Translations under genes and position numbers: made by a program
NCBI GenBank assembly: GCA_016868665.1
Contig: VGGK01000001.1
Location: 1 to 64,000 of the forward strand
Source: Chlorobiota bacterium
Lineage (GTDB): Bacteria; Bacteroidota; Chlorobiia; Chlorobiales; Chlorobiaceae
Direction: 5' to 3'
Length of the DNA stretch: 64,000 nt
Shown here: positions 36,198 through 45,728 of the stretch, piece by piece
Layout of the letters: each line of letters starts with the position of its first letter
How positions within the stretch are numbered: the first letter of the stretch is position 1
Notes under the pieces: model-generated
Database searches by the model: none
What the model saw: the letters and a program-made list of their open reading frames with translations, nothing else
Told to the model about the DNA's origin: nothing

Positions 36198-36614
36198 ATG
36201 AAACGCTACACCTTTACCATAAGCGGTAACACCTATACGGTCGACATAAAATCCCTTGAAGAAAACCTTGCTGAAATCGAAGTGAACGGCACGCTGTACG
36301 AAGTGGAACTCGGCAAGGAGATACAGACTCCCAAAACGCCGAAACTGGTACGCTATACCCCACCCAAGCCGAAAGCCCCCGAACCGCTTACGACGACAGG
36401 ACTGAGCCTCATCAAGGCCCCGCTGCCCGGAACGATTATCGCGGTAAACGTTAAACCAGGTTCAGCGGTAAAACCCGACCAGCCGTTGCTTGTGCTCGAA
36501 GCCATGAAAATGGAAAACAATATCTATGCAGAAAAATCCGGTATAGTTAAAACAATCAACGTAACGACCGGCACGAATGTCATGCAGGGCGATATTCTCA
36601 TAGAAATGGAGTAA
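36198..36614 (+). CDS. mmdC: Biotin carboxyl carrier subunit
   Basis: 138 residues. An N-terminal beta-rich region of about 45 residues and a Pro/Lys linker precede a biotinyl domain with Lys104 in EAMKMENN, the biotinylation site. It carries CO2 from the carboxyltransferase to the membrane beta subunit. It lies 2 bp after mmdD and 6 bp before mmdB. Confidence 0.93.
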   Translation: MKRYTFTISGNTYTVDIKSLEENLAEIEVNGTLYEVELGKEIQTPKTPKLVRYTPPKPKAPEPLTTTGLSLIKAPLPGTIIAVNVKPGSAVKPDQPLLVLEAMKMENNIYAEKSGIVKTINVTTGTNVMQGDILIEME

Positions 36615-36620
36615 CCCGAC

Positions 36621-37757
36621 ATGGAAGGACTTCTCAGATTCATCGAATTTTCCGGCTTCGCAAATGTCACCGCCGGCCATATTGTCATGATCCTTATCGG
36701 TTTTCTGTTCATCTACCTTGCCATCCGTTATGAATATGAACCGTTGTTGCTTGTCCCCATAGGATTCGGCATACTTATCGGCAATATTCCCTTTCTCGAA
36801 CATGCAGGCCTTCAGCTCGGCATCTACGAGAAGGGTAGCGTGATGAACTATCTTTATCAGGGAGTTCTCAAAGGCATCTATCCGCCCCTGATCTTTCTGG
36901 GCATAGGAGCAATGACCGATTTTTCGACGCTGATTTCCAATCCGAAACTCATACTGCTCGGAGCGGCAGCGCAACTCGGCATTTTCACGACCTATCTTGG
37001 CGCTCTCATGCTGGGATTCACCAATCCGGAATCGGCATCTATCGGCATCATCGGCGGAGCCGACGGGCCGACAGCCATATTCCTCTCTTCAAGGCTGGCC
37101 CCGGAGCTTATCGGTCCGATAGCCATTGCCGCATATTCCTATATGGCGCTTGTACCCATCATCCAGCCGCCTATCATGCGACTCCTGACAACCGCAGAGG
37201 AACGGAAAATCAGAATGAAACCTCCAAGATCGGTAACCCGGCAGGAAAAAATTCTTTTCCCGGTATTGGGGCTGCTTCTGACAGGATTTCTCGCTCCAGG
37301 TTCTCTTCCTTTGCTCGGCATGCTGTTTTTCGGCAATCTGCTCAAGGAATCGCTGGTGACCAAACGACTTGCCGATACGGCCAGAAATGCCATGATCGAC
37401 ATCGTCACCATCATTCTCGGAGTAACGGTCGGAGCATCGACACAGGCGACAACCTTTCTGACTCCCCAATCGATGCTCATTTTCGTGCTCGGCGCACTGT
37501 CCTTCATGATATCGACGGCCGGCGGCATACTGTTCGCAAAATTCATAAACCGCTTTCTTTCAGATGACAATAAAATCAATCCGCTCATCGGTGCGGCCGG
37601 AGTCTCTGCCGTACCGGACAGTGCAAGGGTTGCACAGATGGAAGGACTGAAAGCCGATCCCACTAACCATCTTCTCATGCATGCCATGGCGCCTAACGTT
37701 GCCGGAGTAATCGGTTCGGCCGTAGCGGCCGGAATAATGATGAGCTTTCTCATGTAA
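36621..37757 (+). CDS. mmdB: Sodium ion-translocating decarboxylase beta subunit
   Basis: 378 residues, polytopic membrane protein of the OadB/MmdB/GcdB family. The GGADGPTAIFLSSRLAPELIGPIAIAAYSYMALVPIIQPP block contains the conserved Asp and Ser residues used for sodium and proton movement. The C-terminal IGAAGVSAVPDSARVAQ and NVAGVIGSAVAAG segments are also characteristic. It decarboxylates carboxybiotin and pumps Na+ outward. Last gene of the four-gene operon. Confidence 0.94.
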   Translation: MEGLLRFIEFSGFANVTAGHIVMILIGFLFIYLAIRYEYEPLLLVPIGFGILIGNIPFLEHAGLQLGIYEKGSVMNYLYQGVLKGIYPPLIFLGIGAMTDFSTLISNPKLILLGAAAQLGIFTTYLGALMLGFTNPESASIGIIGGADGPTAIFLSSRLAPELIGPIAIAAYSYMALVPIIQPPIMRLLTTAEERKIRMKPPRSVTRQEKILFPVLGLLLTGFLAPGSLPLLGMLFFGNLLKESLVTKRLADTARNAMIDIVTIILGVTVGASTQATTFLTPQSMLIFVLGALSFMISTAGGILFAKFINRFLSDDNKINPLIGAAGVSAVPDSARVAQMEGLKADPTNHLLMHAMAPNVAGVIGSAVAAGIMMSFLM

Positions 37758-37838
37758 ACACTGTTACAGTTTATTCGGATTTCACCTCTTTTTTTACGAT
37801 ACCGCACTTTATGAAGTTCACAGCTTTTCGTATTTTAA

Positions 37839-38855
<1,017 letters not shown>

Positions 38856-38894
38856 CAGAAAGCGCACCATTGCTGAACAGGTTATTTTTCATAT

Positions 38895-38928
38895 GCCCGG
38901 CTGTTCCATCGGTATAGCCGGGCCTTTT
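38895..38928 (+). terminator. Intrinsic terminator after hemB
   Basis: An 8-bp GC-rich stem, GCCCGGCT with AGCCGGGC, over a 13-nt loop, followed directly by CTTTTTA. It begins 40 bp after the hemB stop and ends 17 bp before aroC. Confidence 0.85.
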
Positions 38929-38944
38929 TACTCTTGAGCAACAC

Positions 38945-40138
38945 ATGATACGATACTTTACAGCGGGCGAATCCCACGGACCCGCACTCACGGCAATCGT
39001 CGAAGGCCTGCCGGCCGGCGTTACCGTTTCGCAGCAGGAAATCGACGCCCAGCTGCAGCGCCGCCAGCAGGGCTACGGCCGTGGCGGAAGAATGAAAATC
39101 GAGAGCGACAAGGCCGAAGTGCTCTCCGGAATCCGTTTCGGCAAAACCATCGGCTCGCCGATAAGCCTGCTCATAAGAAACCGCGACTGGGAGAACTGGA
39201 CCGCCACCATGGCAAGGTTCGAAAATCCTGTAACGGAAGTACCGAAAATCACCATTCCAAGACCGGGACACGCAGATCTTGCCGGAAAAATAAAATACGG
39301 ATTCGACGACATCCGTCCGGTCATTGAACGCTCGTCTGCGCGAGAAACCGCGGCACGCGTTGCTGCAGGAACGCTTGCTCGAATATTTCTCAGAACACTT
39401 GGCATCGAAATCGGCAGCTATGTTTCGGCTATCGGTTCGGCAGCAGAACCTGCGCACAATCCTGAAATCGAAAAACTGCTCCGTGACGGAGCCGAAACCC
39501 TCGCCCTGAAGGCCGATGCCTCGCCGGTCAGGATGCTCGACAACACAACCGAACACAGCGCCATTGCCGCTATCGATGATGTCAAACAACAGGGCGATAC
39601 GCTTGGAGGCGTTATCGAGATCTTCATTACAGGCGTGCCCATGGGGCTGGGAAGCTATGTACAGCACGACCGGCGGCTCGATGCCGACCTTGTATCGGCC
39701 CTGTTGTCGATACAGGCCATCAAGGGAGCCGAAATCGGCCGAGCTTTCGATAATGCCTGCAAACCGGGATCCCGGGTTCATGATGAATTTCACCTTGTTC
39801 CCGGCAAAGGACTCGAAAGAAAAACCAATCGTTCAGGCGGACTTGAAGGCAGCATGACGAGCGGACAGACCATACACCTGAGAGCTGCCATGAAACCTAT
39901 CTCATCGCTGGTTTCGCCATTGCACTCATTCGACCTTGCGACCATGCAGCCGACGCTCTCCCGTTTCGAACGCAGCGACACCTGCGCCGTACCTGCAGCC
40001 GGCGTAGTGGCCGAAGCCGTTATCGCCCCTGTTATAGCCAATGCGCTGCTTGAAAAACTCGGAGGCGACCATTTTGAAGAGATCAGCAGCCGGCTGCGGA
40101 ATTACCGGCGCTATCTGCAGGAAATCTTTCAGGCCTGA
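38945..40138 (+). CDS. aroC: Chorismate synthase
   Basis: Converts EPSP to chorismate using reduced FMN. 397 residues. The N-terminal FTAGESHGPALTAIVEGLPAG motif, the GRGGRMKIESD loop, SSARETAARVAAG, and the C-terminal DLATMQPTLSRFERSDTCAVPAAGVVAEA block are all intact. It lies immediately downstream of the hemB terminator, and its 3' end overlaps the convergent cysE by 10 bp. aroK and aroB lie 33 kb away in this window. Confidence 0.95.
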   Translation: MIRYFTAGESHGPALTAIVEGLPAGVTVSQQEIDAQLQRRQQGYGRGGRMKIESDKAEVLSGIRFGKTIGSPISLLIRNRDWENWTATMARFENPVTEVPKITIPRPGHADLAGKIKYGFDDIRPVIERSSARETAARVAAGTLARIFLRTLGIEIGSYVSAIGSAAEPAHNPEIEKLLRDGAETLALKADASPVRMLDNTTEHSAIAAIDDVKQQGDTLGGVIEIFITGVPMGLGSYVQHDRRLDADLVSALLSIQAIKGAEIGRAFDNACKPGSRVHDEFHLVPGKGLERKTNRSGGLEGSMTSGQTIHLRAAMKPISSLVSPLHSFDLATMQPTLSRFERSDTCAVPAAGVVAEAVIAPVIANALLEKLGGDHFEEISSRLRNYRRYLQEIFQA

Positions 40139-40962
40139 AGACCGGCAGGAAGGCCGCTCTTCAGGCTTTCCTTCTCTTTATCGACCAGTTTCTGATTCAT
40201 TTCACGTGAAGGTTCGGCAACTTCCGTGCGACCGACAATCTGGGCCGGAACGCCGGCAACCGTATAATGCGGAGGCACATCGTCAAGAACGACGCTGCCC
40301 GCTCCGACTTTGGAGCCTTCGCCGATCACCACATTGCCGAGTATTTTCGCTCCTGCGCCTATCAGTACCGACCGGCGAACTTTCGGATGACGGTCTCCGG
40401 TCTCCTTGCCGGTTCCACCGAGCGTCACCTCGTGAAGCAACGAAACATTGTCATCCACGACAGCCGTCTCTCCTATTACCAGGCTGGTCGCATGGTCAAG
40501 CAGAATTCCTTTGCCTATAACCGCTGCCGGGTGAATATCGACGGCGAACACCTCAGACATCCGGTTCTGAATGAAATACGCCATGGTCTTTCGGCCGTTC
40601 TTCCACAACCAGTGAGCCAGCCGGTATGCCTGAAGGGCCTGATAACCTTTAAGGAAAAGCATGATTTCAAAATAATGCACGGCAGCAGGATCGCGCTGCT
40701 GGGTCGCAACGAGATCGTGGAGCGCATACTCGACCTGTTCAGGACTCTGGCGATAGAAATCTTCGAACAGCCCCTGCAGCACAAGCGGCGGAAAGTGCTT
40801 CGAACCGAGTTTCACCGAAAGCAGCATGGCAAGCGAAGAGCCGAAATCATCGAAACGCAGAATATGCTGTTCGAGAAAAATACTGATTTCCGGATCCCGA
40901 CCGCACTCGTTCGCAGCCTCGGCAACGATGGCCTTCCATATATTTCCTAAATCTTCATGCAT
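40129..40962 (-). CDS. cysE: Serine O-acetyltransferase
   Basis: 277 residues: an N-terminal helical SATase domain (about 1-135) and a left-handed parallel beta-helix of hexapeptide repeats. Catalytic residues lie in DHATSLVIGETAVV, and the coenzyme A-binding region is the HEVTLGGTGKETGDRHPKV segment. It makes O-acetylserine for cysteine synthesis and is usually feedback-inhibited by cysteine through its C-terminal tail. The tail here is long and charged. No cysK is adjacent. Confidence 0.92.
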   Translation of the reverse strand: MHEDLGNIWKAIVAEAANECGRDPEISIFLEQHILRFDDFGSSLAMLLSVKLGSKHFPPLVLQGLFEDFYRQSPEQVEYALHDLVATQQRDPAAVHYFEIMLFLKGYQALQAYRLAHWLWKNGRKTMAYFIQNRMSEVFAVDIHPAAVIGKGILLDHATSLVIGETAVVDDNVSLLHEVTLGGTGKETGDRHPKVRRSVLIGAGAKILGNVVIGEGSKVGAGSVVLDDVPPHYTVAGVPAQIVGRTEVAEPSREMNQKLVDKEKESLKSGLPAGLQA

Positions 40963-41114
40963 TGGTCATTATACTTCTATCTCTTGAAAAAACATCCTCA
41001 TTGCCTTCACGCCGGCGATTGCCGTCGCGTCATGCGCACTCAATGAAAGCAGATCGGAAACTAAAAGGTTTCAGCCGATAATACCAATCCTTAATGCACG
41101 AAAACGAATCGGCA

Positions 41115-43619
41115 TCATACAGGCTGATCCTGCTGCATCTGAAACTCCGCAGTAAACCAGAAAGTAGATCCGCTGCCCTCGATGCTGTTCAGCCCGATCT
41201 CTCCCCCCATCAAGGCGACGAGCTGGCGAACGATTGAAAGCCCGAGCCCGGTACCTCCGTATTTTCTTGTCGTCGACGAGTCCGCCTGGGTAAACTGATC
41301 GAAAATAATCCGCTGCTTGTCGGCCGAAATACCGATACCGGTATCCATGACCGAGAATAACAGCCGCAGCGTACCGGCATCGCAGGACTCGAGCTCGACC
41401 CTGATGACAACCTCCCCGCGTTCGGTAAACTTCACGGCATTACCCGCAAGATTGTTGAGCACCTGTCGGAGCCTGGCCGGATCGCCGCGCAGAAGGAGCG
41501 GCACATCGGCTCCGAAACTGTAAGCAAACCCGATCCCCTTCTGCTGCGCGTTGCATGCGACGCCGCCGGCAACCTCATCGACAAGATCGGCAAGATCGAA
41601 ATCGACGATTTCAAGCACAAGCTTTTTTGCCTCGATTTTACAGATATCGAGAATATCGTCTATCAGTTGAAGCAGCGACATCGCACTCGAATCGACCGTT
41701 TCTGCCAGCAGCTTCTGTTCGCCGGTAAGTCCGCTATCGAGAAGCAGACCGGTCATTCCGATAACGCCATTGAGAGGAGTACGTAATTCATGGCTCATGT
41801 TTGCCAGAAACTCGCTTTTCGCCCTGCTTGCCTTCTCTGCATTCCGCGTCGCCTCTTCAAGCATCGTGTTGGCATCTCGTAACAGCTGTTCCTCCCGCTT
41901 TCTCTTTTCAAGGTCGTCGATCACCCAGATCACCCCCTTGTCGAGATCCTGCGGATCGAGCGCCTTGCCCGAGAGGCTGCACCATACAGGCGATCCATCC
42001 TTGCGACGCAGCTGGTATTCAACCTGAAACTGCTCGCCTTCAGTGAGCTTTTCATAATGCATCTTTCCGAACTCCTCGAACCGTTCCATGCTCAGATGGT
42101 GCCGCGCCATGCCGATACCGGCGAGTTCGTCCGGGGAATCGTAGCCCAGAATCCCGGCAAGACGCCGATTGCCCCGAACACAGACTCTCCCCCCTCTGAG
42201 CAGCATGATTCCGATATGGGAATTGTTGAAAATATGTTCGAACTCGAGCGTTCGGGCCCGAAGCATCTCCTCGGACGCCTTTCTTTCGGTAATATCCGTA
42301 TGCGAACCGGCCATTCTGAAAGGAATGCCATGTTCGTCCCGTACAGCTTCTCCCCGCGCAAGAATCCACCTGCAGCCGCCATCCTTATGCTTCATGCGAA
42401 ACTCCTGCCTGTACTGTCTGATGCCTCCCTTCAGGTAACGGGCAACATATTCTGTCACAGAAGCGCGGTCATCGGGATGAATGTTATCTGAAAATGAAGA
42501 AAATTCATTCGGCAGTTCATCGTCCGAATAACCGAGCATGCGCTTCCACTGCGGCGAAAGGTAGAGCGTACCGTCCCGCAGGCTCCAGTCCCAGATGCCG
42601 TCGTTACTTCCATTGACGGCCAGCATGAACTGCTCGCGGCTCTTTCTCAATTCCGCCTCCACCATTTTGTTTCCGGTAATATCAAGCAATATGCTTTCGC
42701 ACTTGACATAATCTCCCTGAGAGTCGCGACGAATGGTGGTCACATCCTTGATCCAGAGTATACCCCCATCGGCGTGGATGACCCTGTAATCGTCATGCTG
42801 AACCGTCGTAATGGCTCTGTTGACGACAGCTTCCGATACCTTCTGCTGAACAGCTCCAAAGTCCTCCGGATGGACAAGCGAAGCGAAAGAGACCCGTCCC
42901 GACCTGAAATCCGATGCCGGGTAACCGAAAAGCTCAAGCGTATTGCCGGATACATACTCGACCGGCCATGCATCCAGTTTTTTCCATATGAACGCCGCAG
43001 CCTGACTTCGTTCGAGCAGATCGTTGGCAAGCCGGAGCTTGCCCGCCTCATCGATTTTATGCAGCGCATACCCGATATCCCGAACAAGCTCGAAAAAATA
43101 TTCCTGTTCACGAGATATGCGGGAAAAAGATTTCGGTACCGAAACCGAAAGTACCCCATAAACAATATCGTCGCAAGCAAGTACACCCGAAAACCCCGAT
43201 CTGCCGCTATAGCATGACGAAAGAGGGCATTGCCGGCAATCGGCCGAAGGATCCTCGACAATCAGATGATGCCTGCCGCCCATTACCTCCCTGACGCAGT
43301 CCGGCAACTCACCTCTTCTCAACTGCTCTTCCATTTTTTCAAAAGCGGCACCTATACCGGAAAAAGCCGTATGACGCAGGGTACCGGAACCATCAAGAAG
43401 AATCGCCCATGCATTGAAATATTCAAGCGTGCCGGTAAGTGCCTGACAGACCCTTGAAATCAGCCGGCAGGGATCCTGCTCGGTAATGATCAGATGATTG
43501 ACACGACGAAGGGCCTGCAGCACCTGATAATCGTGATGGATCGGATCGGTTTCGATCCGGCTCCCGCCAGGCGAAGGATACCCGCACAGCCGCAACTGAT
43601 CCGGAGATTGTTCGTTCAT
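41115..43619 (-). CDS. GAF/PAS sensor histidine kinase
   Basis: 834 residues with no membrane segment. The order is: a GAF domain (about 40-190) containing CRQCPLSSC, three PAS domains (about 205-335, 345-470, 475-600), a HisKA domain with H-box NMSHELRTPLNG near 628, and a HATPase domain with NxxGNAVKF, DTGIGI and GTGLGLS. No receiver follows, so it signals to a separate regulator; none is adjacent. The cysteine cluster in the GAF domain could bind a metal, Fe-S or redox ligand, by inference. The ORF extends to 43700 but MNEQSPDQL at 43619 is the likelier start. Confidence 0.9.
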   Translation of the reverse strand: MNEQSPDQLRLCGYPSPGGSRIETDPIHHDYQVLQALRRVNHLIITEQDPCRLISRVCQALTGTLEYFNAWAILLDGSGTLRHTAFSGIGAAFEKMEEQLRRGELPDCVREVMGGRHHLIVEDPSADCRQCPLSSCYSGRSGFSGVLACDDIVYGVLSVSVPKSFSRISREQEYFFELVRDIGYALHKIDEAGKLRLANDLLERSQAAAFIWKKLDAWPVEYVSGNTLELFGYPASDFRSGRVSFASLVHPEDFGAVQQKVSEAVVNRAITTVQHDDYRVIHADGGILWIKDVTTIRRDSQGDYVKCESILLDITGNKMVEAELRKSREQFMLAVNGSNDGIWDWSLRDGTLYLSPQWKRMLGYSDDELPNEFSSFSDNIHPDDRASVTEYVARYLKGGIRQYRQEFRMKHKDGGCRWILARGEAVRDEHGIPFRMAGSHTDITERKASEEMLRARTLEFEHIFNNSHIGIMLLRGGRVCVRGNRRLAGILGYDSPDELAGIGMARHHLSMERFEEFGKMHYEKLTEGEQFQVEYQLRRKDGSPVWCSLSGKALDPQDLDKGVIWVIDDLEKRKREEQLLRDANTMLEEATRNAEKASRAKSEFLANMSHELRTPLNGVIGMTGLLLDSGLTGEQKLLAETVDSSAMSLLQLIDDILDICKIEAKKLVLEIVDFDLADLVDEVAGGVACNAQQKGIGFAYSFGADVPLLLRGDPARLRQVLNNLAGNAVKFTERGEVVIRVELESCDAGTLRLLFSVMDTGIGISADKQRIIFDQFTQADSSTTRKYGGTGLGLSIVRQLVALMGGEIGLNSIEGSGSTFWFTAEFQMQQDQPV

Positions 43620-43818
43620 AAGCTCCAAAAATATAATCGATTGAGCACATTTCGCACTTGCAGCCAAAACGCGAACAATGCGCTCAGATAACAGCTTCAA
43701 TCAAACAGAATAAATGGGGAAAAAGAATTGGCCTCGTGCGCTCCACCATGCAGAAAACGACAAGAGGAACATCGTAATATAGACACTGCAGGATAATTCG
43801 GCCAGAAAAACGGGATAA

Positions 43819-43970
43819 GGGCACCTCGAAAAAGTTATTCCGCACCCGGATTGCCGCGTTGGCCCGACAAGTCGGGATCGAAATCCTCATGTACTGTGGG
43901 TGTACACTCCGGTTTCTCAGCTCCGTCCGCCTTGCACTCCGGATGCTCACGACACGTTTTCGAAGTGCCC
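43819..43970 (+). mobile_element. MITE-like element, copy C
   Basis: 152 bp starting GGGCACCTCGAAAAAGT and ending with ACGTTTTCGAAGTGCCC, terminal inverted repeats matching at 15 of 17 positions. ATAA flanks both sides (43815-43818 and 43971-43974). The core TCATGTACTG...GTGTACACTCCGGTTTCTC matches the other copies. No ORF. Confidence 0.82.
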
Positions 43971-43993
43971 ATAATAAACAGATATATACGTTT

Positions 43994-44300
43994 ATCGCAA
44001 AGAGCCGGATAAACCTGTTGCCATGAGCTGCCAGAAAGCAGGGTTGAATAACTCCGGACAGCATTCGTTATGAGGATTGCGCTCCCGATCTATCGGAACT
44101 CCACCCTCCTTGCTCTTCGGCAGTTCATCACATGTAATCGTATGAGCCATAAAAAACGACGGAAAACAAAAAAGGCGACATAAAATGCTGCCTTTTTTGC
44201 GAGCAGAAGCCCCATCTTCCGCTCTTGGTTCCACGGGCGCGGAACATGTTACAAATGTAATAAAACAACGCAACCCAAACAGCATTAAAATATCATTACA
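43994..44300. repeat. Dispersed repeat R, diverged copy 3
   Basis: Starts with ATCGCAAAGAGCCGG and GTTGCCATGAGC, which align with the other copies (45389 and 50340), then has about 100 bp of private sequence. It resumes at a hairpin (AAAAAAGGC with GCCTTTTTT, 44168-44198) and the shared words CAGAAGCCCCATCTTCCGCTC and GGAACATGTTACAAATGTAATAAAAC. Confidence 0.65.
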
Positions 44301-44652
44301 CACAAACAGATATATATTTCATATACACCTTACACTTCCATAATATGCAATAAATGGATACAACGCGCGCAACCTTCATCTCCCGCCCGGATCAAGAAAA
44401 AAGAATTATCGAAACGCGGATTACCGAATACATTTTTTCGCAATCACGCATATCAGACAACCGATCACATAAAACGTTTCCCGAAAATATCTTAAAAACG
44501 CAACAAACAGTATCTTTATATATCCATTAATTAAAATAACAACAAAACGCATAGACTCGCAATACAGGAAAATACCGTAAATTATGCATATAATAAATCA
44601 ACCCTATTGATAGTAAATACCCGCAACAGCAAAACGGTGTAAAGGATTATTT
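44301..44652. other. AT-rich intergenic stretch
   Basis: About 350 bp of strongly AT-rich DNA with no supportable ORF or hairpin terminator. It presumably contains the promoter of the gene at 44653; no clear -35/-10 pair could be defined. Confidence 0.4.
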
Positions 44653-45165
44653 ATGCCGATACGATTTAACACCCTGCCAGGGCATAACCGGGTCGTGCCG
44701 GAAGATTGCTGGCTCTCGACAATTCCCGATATCCACTGTTCGGCAAACTCTAAAACGGCAATCGTTCTTCTTGCAAACCGGGCCATGCAGAAAAAACCGC
44801 TCTGCCATAACGAGCTTGCCCAAAAACTCGGCATTGCATCCGGGAACGAGCTTGCAATCATTCTTGAAGAGATCGGCATGGTGCTTGACCGCATCGGAGC
44901 CGCCTGCAGCGAAAAGATCCCCTGTCTCCAACTGCTCGTCCTCGACAGCGCTACCGGACTGCCCCGCTGCGGCACGGAAAAAGTGCTGCCGCCCGACTGC
45001 CCTCTGGAATCGCTCGGAACGCAACATCGGTCGGCAATCGTCGAAGCGCTGCACCGGTATATTTTCGGGTATCCCTACTGGAAAGATCTGCTCGTTCTGC
45101 TTGACATAACAAACACCGCGAATGCATGCAGTACAAATAACATAAAAAAGGAGGTAACGACATGA
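44653..45165 (+). CDS. Uncharacterised 170-aa protein
   Basis: I do not recognise a named family. It has an N-terminal helical part with HNELAQKLGI followed by ILEEIGMVLDRIGAAC, then a strand-rich segment LQLLVLDSATGLPRCG and a C-terminal helical stretch with FGYPYWKDLLVLL. The run 'small helical domain, then LLVLD..TGLP' recalls a region I associate with some HNH-nuclease-type proteins, but no nuclease motif is present. Six cysteines. A 22-codon ORF overlaps its stop (ATGA) behind a strong AAGGAGGT site. Confidence 0.6.
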   Translation: MPIRFNTLPGHNRVVPEDCWLSTIPDIHCSANSKTAIVLLANRAMQKKPLCHNELAQKLGIASGNELAIILEEIGMVLDRIGAACSEKIPCLQLLVLDSATGLPRCGTEKVLPPDCPLESLGTQHRSAIVEALHRYIFGYPYWKDLLVLLDITNTANACSTNNIKKEVTT

Positions 45166-45230
45166 GACCAACGCGAAAAAACAGACCACTGATACGCTCT
45201 GTCAAAGCGAGCAAGCGTACATATACTTGA
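45162..45230 (+). CDS. Possible 22-residue basic peptide, coupled to the upstream gene
   Basis: ATG overlaps the stop of the preceding gene (ATGA) and is preceded by AAAGGAGGT, among the best ribosome-binding sites in the window. The product is short and basic (eight Arg/Lys of 22). It ends 3 bp before the stop of an antisense gene remnant, so it may be the stump of a longer gene cut by rearrangement. The open frame resumes after the TGA but then reads antisense to that remnant. Confidence 0.3.
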   Translation: MRPTRKNRPLIRSVKASKRTYT

Positions 45231-45233
45231 GCC

Positions 45234-45395
45234 TCACAGGTCTTTCACCTCAATATGATCCGGCGGAAGGCCGGCAAGGTGCCGATCCCACATTCTTCGA
45301 TACGCCTTTTCGAGGTCACGCGCAAACAAGGCTGTATCAAACAACGGCGTGGCCGTTCTGTTCTGGGCAAGCTTTGCTCTTATGGCACTTATACG
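45234..45395 (-). pseudogene. C-terminal remnant of a SPINDLY-type O-GlcNAc transferase/TPR protein
   Basis: Reading the minus strand gives ERISAIRAKLAQNRTATPLF, then DTALFARDLEKAYRRMWDRH, then LAGLPPDHIEV and a stop. This is the characteristic C-terminal end of bacterial TPR/O-linked GlcNAc transferase (SPINDLY) proteins. The rest of the gene is absent: about 53 codons in, the frame runs into repeat R and closes. Too short for the usual ORF threshold. Confidence 0.7.
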
Positions 45396-45533
45396 CTCAT
45401 CGCAAATATAGGCTTACCCTGTCGCCATGATCGGCATAACCCGCACACATCGCACATTTCATAGCAACCAGTAAAAAAAGCGACATACATGTCGCCTTTT
45501 GAGCAAATAGAAGCCCCATCTTCCGCTCGACTC
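45389..45533. repeat. Dispersed repeat R, copy 1
   Basis: About 145 bp nearly identical to 50340-50480: it runs from CTCATCGCAAATATAGGCTT through TGTCGCCATGATCGGCATAA and the hairpin GCGACA-TACA-TGTCGC (45480-45495) to CATCTTCCGCTCGACTC. It truncates the SPINDLY remnant on its left and is followed by a MITE fragment. Confidence 0.8.
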
Positions 45534-45539
45534 TTAAGA

Positions 45540-45600
45540 GCATCTCGAATATGTGTCGTGAGTACCCCGAGTGCAAGGAGGACGGAGCGGGAACCAAGAG
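45540..45600 (-). mobile_element. MITE fragment, copy E
   Basis: About 60 bp matching one end of copy C in inverse orientation: GTGTCGTGAG, then GAGTGCAAGG and GACGGAGC. The remainder of the element, including the conserved GTACATGAGG core, is missing. Confidence 0.5.
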
Positions 45601-45728
45601 CTTATCCATAGCCCGGATTGCTGGAGATACGGCAAGCTGGCGCTGCTACCGATGCATCAGGTACACCGGAAGAGTTCGGCATCCGTTATATAGGCATGTT
45701 TATTTCCGAAAGCCGTGTGATACCAATG

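Noticed and set aside
43992-44303. 103-codon minus-strand open frame in repeat R copy 3
   Set aside because: It spans a terminator-like hairpin and repeat sequence; the other copies of R do not preserve the frame.
45227-45464. Plus-strand open frames after the 22-codon ORF
   Set aside because: They read antisense to the recognisable SPINDLY remnant and then into repeat R.
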